NCBI GenBank assembly: GCA_947259815.1
Contig: CAMYNO010000080.1
Span: 1 to 7,789 of the forward strand
Direction: 5' to 3'
Length of the DNA stretch: 7,789 nt
From: an uncultured Parvularculaceae bacterium
Lineage (GTDB): Bacteria > Pseudomonadota > Alphaproteobacteria > Caulobacterales > Parvularculaceae
Shown here: positions 6,908 through 7,789 of the stretch, piece after piece
Layout: the number at the start of each line of letters is the position of its first letter
Numbering within the stretch: the stretch's first letter is position 1
Position numbers and translations under genes: made by a program
Notes under the pieces: generated by a model
The model's input: the letters and a program-made list of their open reading frames with translations, nothing else
Database searches by the model: none
Told to the model about the DNA's origin: nothing

Positions 6908-6982
6908 TTAGCCCTGCTCTCCCCACCAGAACATCGCGAACAGAGCAGCAAAAGTTGCGCCAGCAACCCATGGGAGAATCGA
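6908..6982 (-). other. Start-less hydrophobic micro reading frame (24 codons), possible gene remnant
   Basis: In the gap between the membrane protein gene and rcdA, a minus-strand frame between a TGA (6985-6983) and a TAA (6910-6908) encodes 24 residues. They include a strongly hydrophobic run, AGATFAALFAMFWWG, and an acidic polar tail, like the end of a small membrane protein. No ATG, GTG or TTG precedes the hydrophobic run; the only ATG (6934) would give eight residues. It could be a decayed gene end, a peptide with a non-standard start, or chance. I see no ribosome-binding site for it. Confidence 0.2.
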
Positions 6983-7010
6983 TCACGGAAAGTCGCGTAG
7001 AATTGGAGCC

Positions 7011-7789
7011 TTACGATCCGGTCTTAAGGCGGCGATAGACGGCGCCCTGAGCGCCGAACTGAATAGCGTAAACGAAGACCTGATAGGCGATCACGGCAAG
7101 AAATCCGAGAATTGTTGCGACAAGCCCAATGACCGCGAAGACACCGCTTTGCGGCAACAGGGACAATGTATTGATGATGCTCGTCACCAGTTCAAACGCC
7201 AAGCCGAGCACCGCCAGCGCAATTCCCAAAAGGATATAAAAAAACAACAGATTCCAGAAATTGCCGGCTGTAAGGTTAAACGATCCCACAAGCAGTAACC
7301 GGTTTTCCGCGGCCGAGCCGGGCAGAAACGGCGCGAGGCGAATGTTAAAATAAACCATGGGAAGAAGGGCGATCAGCATGGCCATGAAAAACAACCCCGC
7401 CGGCGCGAGCGTGTCATCCACCATCGTCTGATCGAATTCGCCGCCCGCCGCCTCGGCTTCGAACGCCAGATTAATCAATTCCGACAATGTGCTGAACGCT
7501 GAATCCACCGAGATGCCGGTTATCGCCGAGGCTGCGAGCAGCGCGGCGGCGTAAATGGCGAGATTAATCAGGGACAAGATCCAGTTGGCGAGGAAGACGC
7601 GGACCGCAGGACCGTCGAGCCGCAAGTGAATGAAACCGGGACGTTCCTCGCCCAGCGCCACCAGGCGATATACCGACGCCATGAACCCTGCGAAAATGAG
7701 ACTGATGAAAACCGAGGCTGCAAGAAACGCCGTTATCGCGACGGGAACCGAGGTTCGCAGCCAACTGTCGACCTCGAACAAAATTTCAG
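7011..7789 (-). CDS. Polytopic membrane protein of unknown function (5' end outside window)
   Basis: I do not recognise a named family. The frame is open to the right edge. A TTG at 7781 could start it, but the codons before it are also open and no Shine-Dalgarno is visible, so the real start probably lies outside. Counting from the TTG, about five hydrophobic segments are visible: 13-37, 61-88, 126-147, 175-199 and 213-241. A short amphipathic stretch (97-125) with acidic residues lies between the second and third. The charged loop at 44-58 (EERPGFIHLRLDGP) and the block SFNLTAGNFWNLL (167-179) resemble poorly characterised alphaproteobacterial integral membrane proteins; no catalytic motif is seen. 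It is upstream of and co-directional with rcdA, about 200 nt from the chosen rcdA start, so cotranscription is possible but unproven. Confidence 0.75.
   Translation of the reverse strand, partial: EILFEVDSWLRTSVPVAITAFLAASVFISLIFAGFMASVYRLVALGEERPGFIHLRLDGPAVRVFLANWILSLINLAIYAAALLAASAITGISVDSAFSTLSELINLAFEAEAAGGEFDQTMVDDTLAPAGLFFMAMLIALLPMVYFNIRLAPFLPGSAAENRLLLVGSFNLTAGNFWNLLFFYILLGIALAVLGLAFELVTSIINTLSLLPQSGVFAVIGLVATILGFLAVIAYQVFVYAIQFGAQGAVYRRLKTGS

Noticed and set aside
6891..6910. Possible CtrA box (TTAA-N7-TTAA) upstream of rcdA
   Set aside because: There is one TTAA half-site on the plus strand but the second half-site at the required spacing is not TTAA.
1..7789. CRISPR arrays, insertion sequences, tRNA or rRNA genes, phage or defence genes
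   Set aside because: I saw no direct-repeat arrays, transposase motifs, cloverleaf-like sequences or rRNA segments. All large frames are accounted for by chromosomal genes.

Overview
The window looks like an ordinary, gene-dense piece of an alphaproteobacterial chromosome. It is GC-rich and has strongly GC-biased third codon positions. Three lines support the assignment: an RcdA/DUF1465 homologue (the CtrA-degradation adaptor family, known from Alphaproteobacteria), a cysteine-less L31 of the alphaproteobacterial type, and the thrC / M16-peptidase gene pair that is common in this class. A Caulobacter/Hyphomonas/Parvularcula-like lineage is plausible, but genus cannot be read from the sequence.

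Layout: positions 1-5777 are a co-directional minus-strand block. In transcription order it holds a paraoxonase-like beta-propeller protein (5777-4743), threonine synthase thrC (4727-3348), an M16 zinc peptidase of the mitochondrial-processing-peptidase type (3341-2094) and, after a 77-nt gap, a leukotriene-A4-hydrolase-like M1 aminopeptidase lipoprotein that runs off the left edge (2016-1). The first three genes are separated by only 15 and 6 nt and are probably one transcript. The gap before the M1 gene holds two 12-bp palindromes and may contain its own promoter.

A 181-nt divergent region (5778-5958) carries a good sigma70-type promoter for rpmE (L31, 5959-6183, plus strand) and a 10-bp hairpin just upstream of the rpmE Shine-Dalgarno sequence. 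After rpmE come an imperfect palindromic repeat of alphaproteobacterial REP/RIME-like appearance and an A/T-flanked hairpin that can terminate transcription from both sides. Beyond it, on the minus strand, lie rcdA (6812-6315) and a polytopic membrane protein of unknown function that is truncated by the right edge (7789-7011).

How they work together: thrC makes threonine. The M16 and M1 peptidases, acting in different compartments, could contribute to peptide processing and turnover. rpmE and rcdA link to ribosome assembly and cell-cycle proteolysis. No mobile element, CRISPR array, tRNA, rRNA or phage gene was seen. I found no convincing new multi-gene system. The items most worth a second look are the paraoxonase-like protein that retains the calcium-site residues but lacks the catalytic histidine dyad and heads the thrC operon, the rpmE leader hairpin, the palindromic repeat, and a 24-codon hydrophobic reading frame without a start codon between rcdA and the membrane protein gene.
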